This document shows, one piece after another, positions 15,779 through 21,698 of a stretch of DNA of 21,698 nucleotides; the first letter of the stretch is position 1; every line of letters starts with the position of its first letter. Position numbers and translations under genes: made by a program. The stretch covers positions 1 through 21,698 of the forward strand of contig CAMLMV010000076.1 of assembly GCA_946481275.1 (NCBI GenBank), written 5' to 3'. The DNA is from an uncultured Massilia sp. GTDB lineage: Bacteria > Pseudomonadota > Gammaproteobacteria > Burkholderiales > Burkholderiaceae. The notes below the pieces were generated by a model that was not told where the DNA came from, made no database searches, and worked only from the letters and a program-made list of their open reading frames with translations.

Positions 15779-16780
15779 TTATTGTGGCGGCGCGGTCGAC
15801 GCCCGCACGACGAGCGTACTGGCCAGCGCCCTGCTGCGCAGCGGCGCGTGTTCGCCACGGATGCGGTCGATCAGCAGTTCGATGGCAAGCTGCGCCATGT
15901 CGCGCTTGGGCGGGGCCACCGTCGTCAGCGGCGGCAGCGCATAACCGGCGCCGGCGATGTCGTCGTAGCCCACGACGGACAATTGCGCCGGCACGCGGAC
16001 CCCAGCCGCACCGGCGGCGCACAGGCCGCCCAGCGCCATCAGGTCGCTTGTGACGAACACGGCGGTTGGCCGCTGCGCCCGCCCCAGCAGGCGCGTAAAG
16101 GCCGCGTGACCGCCCGCGCTCGTGAATTCCTCGTGCACGATGCCGTCCGGCGCCACGTTCAACCCCGCCTCCGCCATCGCGCGCATGAAGCCGCCGACGC
16201 GTTCGCGCGTGCGCGGCAGGTCGGCCGGGCCGGACACGCAGGCGATATCCCGGTGCCCCAGCTCGATCAGGTGACGCGTCGCCTCGTACCCGCCCTCTTC
16301 CTGGCCGGCCTGGACCAGGTCCGCATCGAGTCCCGGCAGCGCCCGCTCCAACTGGACGATCGGGACCGCTTCGTGGCGCAGCAGCAGATCCTGTTCGTCG
16401 TCCGCGCCGCTGGCGACGAGGACCAGGCCGTCGATGCGCTTTTCCATCAGCAGGCGCAGATAGGCCGCCTGCTTCTGCGCGCCGCCGTGCGCGTTGCACA
16501 GGATGATGTTGTAGCCGAGCTCGAACGCCGCGTCCTCGATCCAGCGGATCAGTTCGGCAAAATATGGGTTGGACGAGTTCGGCACGAGCACGCCGATGGT
16601 GTGGGTCTTGTCGTTCTTGAGGCTGCGGGCGACGGCGCTGGGAATGTAGCGCATCTCGTCGATGATGCCGAGCACGCGCTGGCGCACGTCGTCGCTGACG
16701 ACGCGCGTGTTGTTGATCACGTGCGAGACCGTCGAGATCGACACCCCGGCGCGCTCCGCTACCTGTTTCATGGTCGCCAT
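15779..16780 (-). CDS. LacI-family transcriptional regulator
   Basis: The protein has 333 residues, the full LacI/GalR length. A helix-turn-helix spans residues 4-25 (MKQVAERAGVSISTVSHVIN). A hinge with PSAVARSLKNDKT follows, then a periplasmic-binding-protein-like core starting at IGVLVPNSSNPYFAELI, so it should be a ligand-responsive repressor. The closest look is to RbsR/PurR-type members, but no ribose genes are nearby and the effector is unknown. The ATG start has AGGAGGAA before it. A palindrome, TTACYGA-N6-TCRGTAA, lies 24 nt upstream of the start and could be an autoregulatory operator. The upstream membrane-protein gene runs in the same direction, 43 nt away. Control of the nearby permease is possible but unproven. 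Confidence 0.93.
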   Translation of the reverse strand: MATMKQVAERAGVSISTVSHVINNTRVVSDDVRQRVLGIIDEMRYIPSAVARSLKNDKTHTIGVLVPNSSNPYFAELIRWIEDAAFELGYNIILCNAHGGAQKQAAYLRLLMEKRIDGLVLVASGADDEQDLLLRHEAVPIVQLERALPGLDADLVQAGQEEGGYEATRHLIELGHRDIACVSGPADLPRTRERVGGFMRAMAEAGLNVAPDGIVHEEFTSAGGHAAFTRLLGRAQRPTAVFVTSDLMALGGLCAAGAAGVRVPAQLSVVGYDDIAGAGYALPPLTTVAPPKRDMAQLAIELLIDRIRGEHAPLRSRALASTLVVRASTAPPQ

Positions 16781-16803
16781 CGCTTCCTCCTGAGGCGCGA
16801 TTA

Positions 16804-16823
16804 TTACCGATGTGTTTCAGTAA
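16804..16823 (-). promoter_or_regulatory. Candidate operator upstream of the LacI-family gene
   Basis: TTACCGA and TCAGTAA form an imperfect 7+7 palindrome with a 6-nt centre. It sits exactly between the stop of the upstream membrane-protein gene and the regulator's ribosome-binding site. Autoregulation is common for LacI-family genes. No clear promoter is visible with it. Confidence 0.4.
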
Positions 16824-17708
16824 TTACAACTGCCGAAGCGCCGCGGCGAGCGCGTCGGGGCGGTCGACGTACAGGAAGACGCAGGCCAGGCCCTCGCGCG
16901 GCACGCCCCAGTGGGTCAGGCGCACGGGACAGTCATCATGCAAGATCAGGACGGTATTCGGCTTATCAAGAGGCGACGCGACGACCACGTCGATCGGTGC
17001 GATGCCGCGGTGGCGGCACCAAACCTGCACCGGTTCGTTCAACCGTTCGCAGGCGGCGATGGCGGCGCGCGGAATCGTGCCGTGGGTGCGCGCGCCGATG
17101 CGCAGATGCAGGCCGTCATCGTCGAGCACATGCAGTCCGGCACCCACCAGCCGGCGGTCGCCCAGCACCCACACGAGGCTGGACAGGCAGCTCACGAACA
17201 TCAGCGCGTGCAGGATCCGGGCCGCGCCGGGGTCCTTGACGAGCAGCGGCACGATGGCCGCATCCAGCGGGATTTCCACGAAGATGCAAAACAGCGCGAT
17301 CGCGACGCCGGTGCGATAGGCGCCCTGCCCGAGATAGCCGAACGTCGTGCCCGCGGGCGCGGCCCGCTGCGGCTTGCGCAGCAGCCAGTGCAGGAAACCG
17401 CGCCGCAGCGCCTGGTCAGTGCGGATGAGGCCGACGAGTTCCGGCGCCAGCCACGCGACGGGGAGGCTGTGCCAGCGCCGCGCCGCGAGCAACGTCCGCG
17501 TGCGCGCCAGGGCGTCCGGGAAGTGCACGAGGTCCTTCGCGACCAACATCGCCAGCGGCAGCGCGAACAGCAAGGGCTTCAGCGCATGGCTGAGCCAGGC
17601 GGGCAACACGGCCAGCACGATGGCAAGCGACACGAGCGTCAGCCATGCATTGCGGATCACGGTCGTCCATGGGGTACGGCGCAGGCGGAGCGGGAAGGCG
17701 GAGGTCAT
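16824..17708 (-). CDS. Hypothetical membrane protein with a cytosolic C-terminal domain
   Basis: I do not recognise this family. From the ATG at 17708 it has 294 residues; a GTG at 17732 would add eight. Neither start has a convincing ribosome-binding site. Hydrophobic segments lie near 20-36, 42-58, 132-154 and 166-183. A basic region near 60-120 joins the two pairs. The C-terminal 110 residues look like a soluble beta-rich domain with GAGLHVLDDDGLHLRIG and IPRAAIAACERL, reminiscent of bacterial PH-like domains in membrane proteins; that resemblance is tentative. It lies 43 nt upstream of the LacI-family gene on the same strand and diverges from the permease. Codon use is high-GC like the rest of the block. 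Confidence 0.75.
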   Translation of the reverse strand: MTSAFPLRLRRTPWTTVIRNAWLTLVSLAIVLAVLPAWLSHALKPLLFALPLAMLVAKDLVHFPDALARTRTLLAARRWHSLPVAWLAPELVGLIRTDQALRRGFLHWLLRKPQRAAPAGTTFGYLGQGAYRTGVAIALFCIFVEIPLDAAIVPLLVKDPGAARILHALMFVSCLSSLVWVLGDRRLVGAGLHVLDDDGLHLRIGARTHGTIPRAAIAACERLNEPVQVWCRHRGIAPIDVVVASPLDKPNTVLILHDDCPVRLTHWGVPREGLACVFLYVDRPDALAAALRQL

Positions 17709-17774
17709 GGCGATTGTTATTGTTGTACTCACATCATCTTATCTGATATTTCTACGCAAAACGGTCGTGAAGAA

Positions 17775-17784
17775 TTGTATACAG
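17775..17784. promoter_or_regulatory. TGTATACA palindrome, distal site
   Basis: TTGTATACAG contains the 8-bp perfect palindrome TGTATACA (17776-17783). A second copy in opposite orientation lies 78 bp away. Such sites are typical of GntR/FadR-type regulators, but no such regulator is in the window. It may serve the divergent membrane-protein gene, the permease, or both. Confidence 0.5.
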
Positions 17785-17852
17785 AGGAGGCACAAATACC
17801 TTGTTTTCTCTCTGTGAGACGGCAGATTCGCACGCTTCTTTGCTAGCAGAAA

Positions 17853-17862
17853 CTGTATACAA
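17853..17862. promoter_or_regulatory. TGTATACA palindrome, proximal site
   Basis: CTGTATACAA contains TGTATACA at 17854-17861 and is the inverted counterpart of the distal site, including the flanking A/T bases. It ends six nucleotides before the -35 box of the permease promoter, a position suited to activation or repression. Confidence 0.52.
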
Positions 17863-17867
17863 ATTCG

Positions 17868-17896
17868 TTGACAGTGCCGAAATGCGGCGGCATCAT
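17868..17896 (+). promoter_or_regulatory. Promoter of the permease-deaminase pair
   Basis: A perfect -35 TTGACA (17868-17873), a 17-nt spacer and CATCAT (17891-17896, four of six matches to TATAAT) form a good sigma-70 promoter. The predicted start is about 17903, giving a leader of roughly 155 nt before the permease ATG. Confidence 0.68.
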
Positions 17897-17902
17897 GATT
17901 TC

Positions 17903-18057
17903 ACGACAAGCCGCCGCAGAGTGGCCCCAAGCATCGTGGAGACAGCGCTATCGGTTGCATCCGGACCCCGGATTGCCTGCCGTGGCCGACCGTCTCCACC
18001 GTCCGGAAATCATCGAACCACCGACGCAGTTCAGGACAACATTCGACGGAGACACAC
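17903..18057 (+). promoter_or_regulatory. Structured 5' leader of the nucleobase permease gene
   Basis: An 8-bp stem, GTGGAGAC (17936-17943) with GTCTCCAC (17992-17999), encloses a perfect inner hairpin ATCCGG/CCGGAT (17959-17973, 3-nt loop). The leader ends with a GGAG ribosome-binding site. No convincing ORF lies in it. Xanthine-sensing NMT1-motif riboswitches are known before permeases of this family in proteobacteria. I cannot confirm that consensus here by eye. Confidence 0.45.
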
Positions 18058-19410
18058 ATGAACAATCTGCTGTACAAGGTAGACGACCGCCCTCCCCTCA
18101 TCACCACGACCCTCCTCGCCGCCCAGCACATGCTTGCCGCCCTCGGCGGCATCATCGCCGTGCCGCTCGTCGTCGGCGCCATCCTCAAATTGCCCGCGGA
18201 CCAGATCGTCGCGCTCGTCAATGCGGCGCTGCTGGGCTCGGGGATCGTCACGATCATCCAGTGCAAGGGCATCGGCCCGGTCGGCATCCGCCTGCCGTGC
18301 GTGATGGGCACGAGCTTCGCCTTCGTCGGCGCGGCCATCAGCATCGGTTTCGAGCATGGCGTGGCGGGCATCCTCGGCTCGTCGCTCGCCGGCTCCGTCG
18401 TCATGATCGTCGGCAGCTTCTTCATGCCGCAGATCCGCAAGCTGTTCCCGCACCAGGTGACGGCCGTCGTCGTCACGATGATCGGCCTGTCGCTCGTCCC
18501 CGTCGCCGTCGACTGGGCCGCGGGCGGCAAGGCGCCGGGCGCGGACTACGGCGCGCCCGCCAACCTGGGCATCGCGCTGTTCGTGCTGGCCATCGTCGTC
18601 GCCCTCGTCCAGTTCGGCAAGGGCATCATCTCCGCGTCCGCCATCGTGATCGGCATCGCGATCGGCTACGCCGTCTGCCTGGGTCTCGGCCTCGTCGATT
18701 TCTCGAGCGTGAACAAGGCCGCCGTGTTCGCGCTGCCGCAGCCGCTGCACTTCGGCATGAGCTTCCCGCCGAGCGGCATCCTCGCGATGGGCCTCGCCTA
18801 CGTCGTCACGATGGTCGAAACGACCGGCACCTTCATGGCGCTGGGCGCCGCCACGGAAACGAAGATGCGCGGCAGCCTGCTCAAGCGCGGCGTGCTGTGC
18901 GACGGCGTCGGTTCCGCGTTCGCCTCGACGCTGGGCGCGCCGCCGATGTCGACGTTCGCGCAGAACGTGGGCGTGATCTCGCTGACCGGCGTCGCGAGCC
19001 GCCACGTCGTCGCGCTGACCGGCGTGATGCTGGCGCTGGCCGGCCTGTTCCCGGTGCTGGGCGCCGTCGTCGTCACGATCCCGCAGCCCGTGCTGGGCGG
19101 CGCCGGCCTCATGATGTTCGCGATGATCCTCACGGCCGGCGTGCAGATGCTGGGCAAGGTCGAGCACGACAAGCGCACGGGCCTCATCATCGCCGTCTCC
19201 ATCGGCTGCGGCCTCGCCGTCAGCGTGCGTCCGGAACTGCTGGCCAAGCTGCCGCCGTTCGTCAACGAAATCTTCGGCTCGGGCATCAGCACGGGCGCCA
19301 TCATGGCCGTCCTGCTGAACCTCGTGCTGCCGAACCGTCCCGTGGAAGTCCACGACGACGAAGAAGACGTCCCCCAGCCGCTCCTTGTAAAAGACCTGGA
19401 AGCGGTCTGA
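18058..19410 (+). CDS. NCS2-family nucleobase (xanthine/uric acid-type) permease
   Basis: The protein has 450 residues and 12-14 hydrophobic segments, as expected for NCS2 proton symporters of the inner membrane. Family residues are in place: Gln23-His24 in TM1 (AAQHMLAALGG), Glu254 in the TM8 motif MVETTGTFMA, and Gln302-Asn303 in AQNVGVISLTG, the TM10 signature that binds purine. These match Glu272 and Gln324-Asn325 of E. coli XanQ. The acidic C-terminal tail is DDEEDV. The ATG start has GGAG upstream. The deaminase-like gene follows on the same strand after 73 nt, so uptake of an oxidised purine is the likely job. Xanthine versus urate or guanine cannot be settled from sequence reading. 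Confidence 0.93.
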   Translation: MNNLLYKVDDRPPLITTTLLAAQHMLAALGGIIAVPLVVGAILKLPADQIVALVNAALLGSGIVTIIQCKGIGPVGIRLPCVMGTSFAFVGAAISIGFEHGVAGILGSSLAGSVVMIVGSFFMPQIRKLFPHQVTAVVVTMIGLSLVPVAVDWAAGGKAPGADYGAPANLGIALFVLAIVVALVQFGKGIISASAIVIGIAIGYAVCLGLGLVDFSSVNKAAVFALPQPLHFGMSFPPSGILAMGLAYVVTMVETTGTFMALGAATETKMRGSLLKRGVLCDGVGSAFASTLGAPPMSTFAQNVGVISLTGVASRHVVALTGVMLALAGLFPVLGAVVVTIPQPVLGGAGLMMFAMILTAGVQMLGKVEHDKRTGLIIAVSIGCGLAVSVRPELLAKLPPFVNEIFGSGISTGAIMAVLLNLVLPNRPVEVHDDEEDVPQPLLVKDLEAV

Positions 19411-19420
19411 CGTTCCCCGA

Positions 19421-19458
19421 CATTGTTTCCGCAGTGCCCGCGCATTGTTTCCGCAGTG
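19421..19458 (+). repeat. Direct repeat of 16 bp in the permease-deaminase spacer
   Basis: The sequence CATTGTTTCCGCAGTG occurs at 19421-19436 and again at 19443-19458, identical and 22 bp apart, about two helical turns. It fills most of the 73-nt spacer. It could be a tandem regulator site, or a duplication that lengthened the spacer. Confidence 0.8.
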
Positions 19459-19483
19459 TTGAAATCTAAAAAGTGGAAAATCT

Positions 19484-20509
19484 ATGAGCAAAACTCTCCT
19501 GATCAAGAATGCGCGCGTCCTCGTCACGATGGACGCGCACCGCCGCGAAATCGAAGACGGCGCCGTCTTCATCCGCGACAACGTGATCGAACGGGTGGGC
19601 ACGACGGACGACCTCCCGGAAGCCGCCGACGAGGTGATCGACGCGGCCGGCCACGTCGTCATCCCCGGCCTCGTCAACACGCACCACCATATGTACCAGA
19701 GCCTCACGCGCGTCATCCCGGCCGCGCAGGACGGCGAGCTGTTCAACTGGCTGACGAATCTGTATCCAGTCTGGGCGAACCTGACTGGCGAGATGGTGCA
19801 CGTGTCGACGCTCACGGCGATGGCGGAACTGATCCTGTCGGGCTGCACGACGAGCAGCGACCACCTGTACATCTACCCGAACGATTGCCGCCTCGACGAC
19901 AGCATCGAAGCGGCGCACACCATCGGCATGCGCTTCCATGCGTCGCGCGGCGCGATGAGCGTGGGCCGTTCGAAAGGCGGCCTGCCGCCGGACAGCGTCG
20001 TGGAAGACGAAGCGGCGATCCTGAAGGACACGCAACGCCTGATCGAGACATACCACGACGCGTCGCGTCATGCGATGCAGCGGATCGTCGTGGCGCCCTG
20101 CTCGCCGTTCTCCGTATCGCGCGACCTGATGAAGGAAGCGGCGCTGCTGGCGCGGAGCCACGGCGTGTCGCTGCACACGCACCTCGCGGAAAACGTCAAC
20201 GACATCGCCTACAGCCGCGAGAAATTCAACATGACGCCGGCCGAATACGCGGAAGACTGCGGGTGGGTTGGCCACGACGTGTGGCACGCGCACTACATCG
20301 TGATGTTCAAGCTGGATGGCGTCGGCTTCGCGGGCGCGCTGCACGACCCGGTGGCGGCGCTCGTGTTCTGCACGCCGGCCAATGTGAATCACAGCGTCAT
20401 CAACGGCAAGGTCGTGGTGAAGGATGGGGTGCTGAGGACGGTCGACCTGCCCGTCGTGCTGGAACGGCACAACCGGCTGGCGGCGGAGCTGGCGCTGGAA
20501 GCGGCCTGA
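19484..20509 (+). pseudogene. 8-oxoguanine/guanine deaminase-like amidohydrolase with internal in-frame deletion
   Basis: The 341-residue product belongs to the amidohydrolase family of 8-oxoguanine and related deaminases (TrzN/SsnA-like), usually about 450 residues. The first metal motif NTHHHMYQ (His67, His69), the HTHLAE motif (His231-Glu236) and the WHAH motif (His268-His270) are present. After His270 (20291-20293) the sequence jumps directly to YIVMFKLDGVGFAGALHDP, which belongs near the C-terminus. About 110 residues are missing, including the segment with the metal-binding and catalytic Asp of the GVDGSASNDG type. The frame is preserved, so a protein could still be made, but deaminase activity is unlikely. 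A sequencing or assembly collapse must be excluded. The pairing with the permease suggests a purine-degradation pair. The ATG has only a weak GTGGAAAA upstream. The 3' end meets the GNAT gene with a 3-nt gap. Confidence 0.85.
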
Positions 20510-20512
20510 CCG

Positions 20513-21064
20513 TCATCCAGCCTGATTGGCTGCCCACTGCCGGCGCGTGAGCCGGTACAGGCAGTGGAGCCGCAACGGGTGCCCCGGCGCGACGCCGGGG
20601 TGCTCGAACATTTCTCCCCGATGCGTCATGCCGATGCGCTGCATCACGGCCTGCGAGCGCACGTTCGGCAGCGCGGTGAACGATACGATCTCGTCGAGGC
20701 CCAGCGCAACGAATCCATATTCCAGCGCGGCGCGCGCCGCTTCCGACGCATAGCCCTGTCCCCAGTGGCCGGCGGCGAGGCGCCAGCCGATTTCCACGCA
20801 CGGGCCGATCGGCAAGGGCACAGCCGGGATGCGCAGGCCCGTGAAGCCGATGAAATCGCCCGTCTCCCGTAATTCGACGGCCCAGAACCCGTAGCCCCGT
20901 TCCGCGATCTCGGCGCGCAGCCTGCCGGCGAACGTGTCGCTGGCGGCACGGTCGAGCGGCGCGGGAAAATGTTCCATCACGCGGGCGTCCGCGTTCATGC
21001 GCGCAAACGGTTCCAGGTCGGCGTCGCGCCACTGGCGCAGGCGCAAGCGTGCGGTATCGATCAC
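20513..21064 (-). CDS. GNAT-family N-acetyltransferase (RimJ/RimL-like)
   Basis: The 183-residue protein has the GNAT fold of the RimJ/RimL-like (Acetyltransf_3) type. Landmarks are [17 protein letters not shown] at the start, the acetyl-CoA loop [14 protein letters not shown] (residues 100-113) and the motif [14 protein letters not shown] (133-146). The substrate is unknown. Proximity to ribosomal genes does not by itself imply acetylation of a ribosomal protein. I chose GTG at 21064, with GGAGGA five nucleotides before it, over a TTG eleven codons upstream that would begin inside the rpsJ terminator. There is no separate promoter in sight, so expression probably depends on read-through of that terminator. 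It converges on the deaminase-like gene. Confidence 0.9.
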   Translation of the reverse strand: MIDTARLRLRQWRDADLEPFARMNADARVMEHFPAPLDRAASDTFAGRLRAEIAERGYGFWAVELRETGDFIGFTGLRIPAVPLPIGPCVEIGWRLAAGHWGQGYASEAARAALEYGFVALGLDEIVSFTALPNVRSQAVMQRIGMTHRGEMFEHPGVAPGHPLRLHCLYRLTRRQWAANQAG

Positions 21065-21072
21065 GGTTCCTC

Positions 21073-21113
21073 CAAAAGACAACGGGCCGGTCCGCAAAGG
21101 CGGTACCGGCCCG
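21073..21113 (-). terminator. Strong intrinsic terminator after rpsJ
   Basis: On the minus strand CGGGCCGGT and ACCGGCCCG form a perfect 9-bp stem. Four further inner pairs (CCGC/GCGG, one bulged base) and a 4-nt loop cap it, and TTGTCTTTT follows. It lies 35 nt after the rpsJ stop and should end the rpsJ transcript. The downstream GNAT ribosome-binding site starts right at its U tract. Confidence 0.85.
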
Positions 21114-21147
21114 GATCGCTGCGGCGCGCGCCGCGGCGGAAATACGA

Positions 21148-21465
21148 TTACTGCAGCTTGATTTCGACGTCAACGCCAGCCGGCAGGTCCAGCTTCATCA
21201 GCGCGTCGACGGTCTTGTCGGTCGGGTCCACGATGTCCATCAGACGCTGGTGCGTACGGATTTCGAACTGGTCGCGCGAGGTCTTGTTGACGTGCGGGGA
21301 ACGCAGCACGTCGAAGCGCTGGATGCGGGTCGGCAGCGGAACCGGGCCCTTGACGACTGCGCCGGTGCGCTTGGCGGTGTCGACGATTTCCAGGGCGGAC
21401 TGGTCGATCAGCTTGTAGTCGAACGCTTTCAGGCGGATACGGATTTTCTGATTCGGAGCGGACAT
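21148..21465 (-). CDS. rpsJ: 30S ribosomal protein S10
   Basis: S10 is a head protein of the 30S subunit and also the NusE partner of NusB in transcription antitermination. The protein has 105 residues, two more than E. coli S10. It begins [20 protein letters not shown]; the loop region [20 protein letters not shown] and the end [11 protein letters not shown] are conserved. It normally heads the S10 operon, directly followed by rplC. Here it has its own promoter-like element, a small leader hairpin (CCGGC/GCCGG at 21490-21504) and a strong terminator, so it is monocistronic and about 6.9 kb from rplC. SD AAGGAA precedes the ATG. Confidence 0.98.
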   Translation of the reverse strand: MSAPNQKIRIRLKAFDYKLIDQSALEIVDTAKRTGAVVKGPVPLPTRIQRFDVLRSPHVNKTSRDQFEIRTHQRLMDIVDPTDKTVDALMKLDLPAGVDVEIKLQ

Positions 21466-21547
21466 GCTATTTCCTTAAAAAAGAACGAACCGGCGCTTGG
21501 CCGGCAATCAATGTGTCAGGTACTGCGCGTACTGCGGAGGGGACGGC

Positions 21548-21577
21548 AGTATAACACCGTTTCACCCCTTACTGCAC
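21548..21577 (-). promoter_or_regulatory. Candidate promoter of rpsJ
   Basis: On the minus strand a -10 TATACT (21548-21553), followed by GCC, is preceded at 17 nt by GTGCAGT (21571-21577). The same two blocks stand before rpsD. The -35 region resembles TTGACA poorly, so the shared GTGCAGT may be a regulator site or an unusual -35 element. The tuf terminator ends just upstream. Confidence 0.55.
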
Positions 21578-21579
21578 AA

Positions 21580-21615
21580 ACAGGAGGGACAGAACTTCCG
21601 CTCTGCCCCTCCTGT
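21580..21615 (-). terminator. Intrinsic terminator after tuf
   Basis: On the minus strand ACAGGAGGGGCAGA and TCTGTCCCTCCTGT pair through 14 positions, one of them G-U, around an 8-nt loop; TTGTG follows. It lies 28 nt after the tuf stop and should separate tuf from rpsJ. The U tract is short, so some read-through into rpsJ is possible. Confidence 0.7.
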
Positions 21616-21643
21616 TGTATTACGACTACTTAGATATCGCTAA

Positions 21644-21698
21644 TTAGGCGATGATCTTGGCAACCACGCCGGCGCCGACGGTACGGCCGCCTTCGCGG
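21644..21698 (-). CDS. tuf: Elongation factor Tu, C-terminal end (partial)
   Basis: Only the last 17 codons and the stop lie in the window, running off the right edge at the 5' side. They encode REGGRTVGAGVVAKIIA, the conserved C-terminus of EF-Tu domain III. EF-Tu delivers aminoacyl-tRNA to the ribosome. Its position just upstream of rpsJ matches the str-S10 junction of proteobacteria. A second tuf copy is common but cannot be judged here. Confidence 0.96.
   Translation of the reverse strand, partial: REGGRTVGAGVVAKIIA

Noticed and set aside
18031..19872. 613-residue minus-strand frame across the permease and deaminase genes
   Set aside because: Its composition is dominated by His, Arg, Asp and Ala, as expected for the antisense of GC-rich genes. 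It covers two well-supported genes on the other strand.
20513..21064. GNAT protein as the acetylase of a ribosomal protein (RimI, RimJ or RimL)
   Set aside because: It belongs to the broad RimJ/RimL-like group, whose members have many substrates. Position next to rpsJ is weak evidence after a rearrangement, so no substrate is claimed.
14496..21113. The block beside a tRNA as an integrative genomic island
   Set aside because: No integrase, transposase or flanking att repeat is visible. The block lies on the 5' side of the tRNA, whereas tRNA-targeting integrases usually use the 3' end. Gene content and composition look chromosomal.
1..21698. A novel defence, CRISPR or biosynthetic system
   Set aside because: No repeat array, toxin-antitoxin pair, nuclease, helicase or biosynthetic cluster is visible. 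Nearly all of the window is housekeeping ribosomal genes plus a small metabolic block.

Overview
The window is most likely a chromosomal segment of a high-GC betaproteobacterium, probably of the Burkholderiales/Oxalobacteraceae (Massilia-like) group. The evidence is the gene order secY-infA-rpmJ-rpsM, the betaproteobacterial N-terminus of RpoA, a GC-rich composition and the overall protein sequences. The genus is inference; the class is well supported.

Layout on the minus strand, read from high to low coordinates. The 3' end of tuf (EF-Tu) lies at the right edge, followed by a terminator hairpin. rpsJ comes next, with its own promoter-like element and a strong terminator. A 6.9-kb block unrelated to ribosomes then intervenes. 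The remaining S10 genes follow (rplC, rplD, rplW, rplB, rpsS, rplV, rpsC, rplP, rpmC, rpsQ). After them come the spc genes (rplN, rplX, rplE, rpsN, rpsH, rplF, rplR, rpsE, rpmD, rplO, secY, infA, rpmJ) and the alpha genes (rpsM, rpsK, rpsD, rpoA, rplQ), ending in a strong intrinsic terminator at 18-52. All 29 complete ribosomal, secretion, initiation-factor and RNA-polymerase genes look intact.

The block between rpsJ and rplC (about 14.3-21.1 kb) holds a tRNA-Val(GAC) gene, an MscS-family channel, a LacI-family regulator and an unrecognised four-helix membrane protein. It also holds an NCS2 nucleobase permease, an 8-oxoguanine/guanine deaminase-like amidohydrolase with an apparent internal in-frame deletion, and a GNAT acetyltransferase. 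The permease and deaminase form a plausible purine-salvage pair with their own promoter, a structured leader and TGTATACA palindromes. No integrase, transposase, CRISPR array or phage gene is visible.

The intergenic signals suggest that the usual long ribosomal operon is cut into separately started units: tuf, rpsJ, rplC-rpsQ, rplN-rpsK and rpsD-rplQ. The rplC and rplN promoters share one design (TTGCGT, 17 nt, then a TATACT-like box). The rpsJ and rpsD promoters share another (GTGCAGT, 15-16 nt, then TTATACTGCC). Long structured leaders precede rplC, rplN and rpsD. Terminator-like hairpins lie inside the alpha operon on both sides of rpoA. I saw no clearly novel defence or biosynthetic system. 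The points of interest are the reorganised ribosomal regulation, the split S10 operon, the damaged deaminase and the C33 tRNA.
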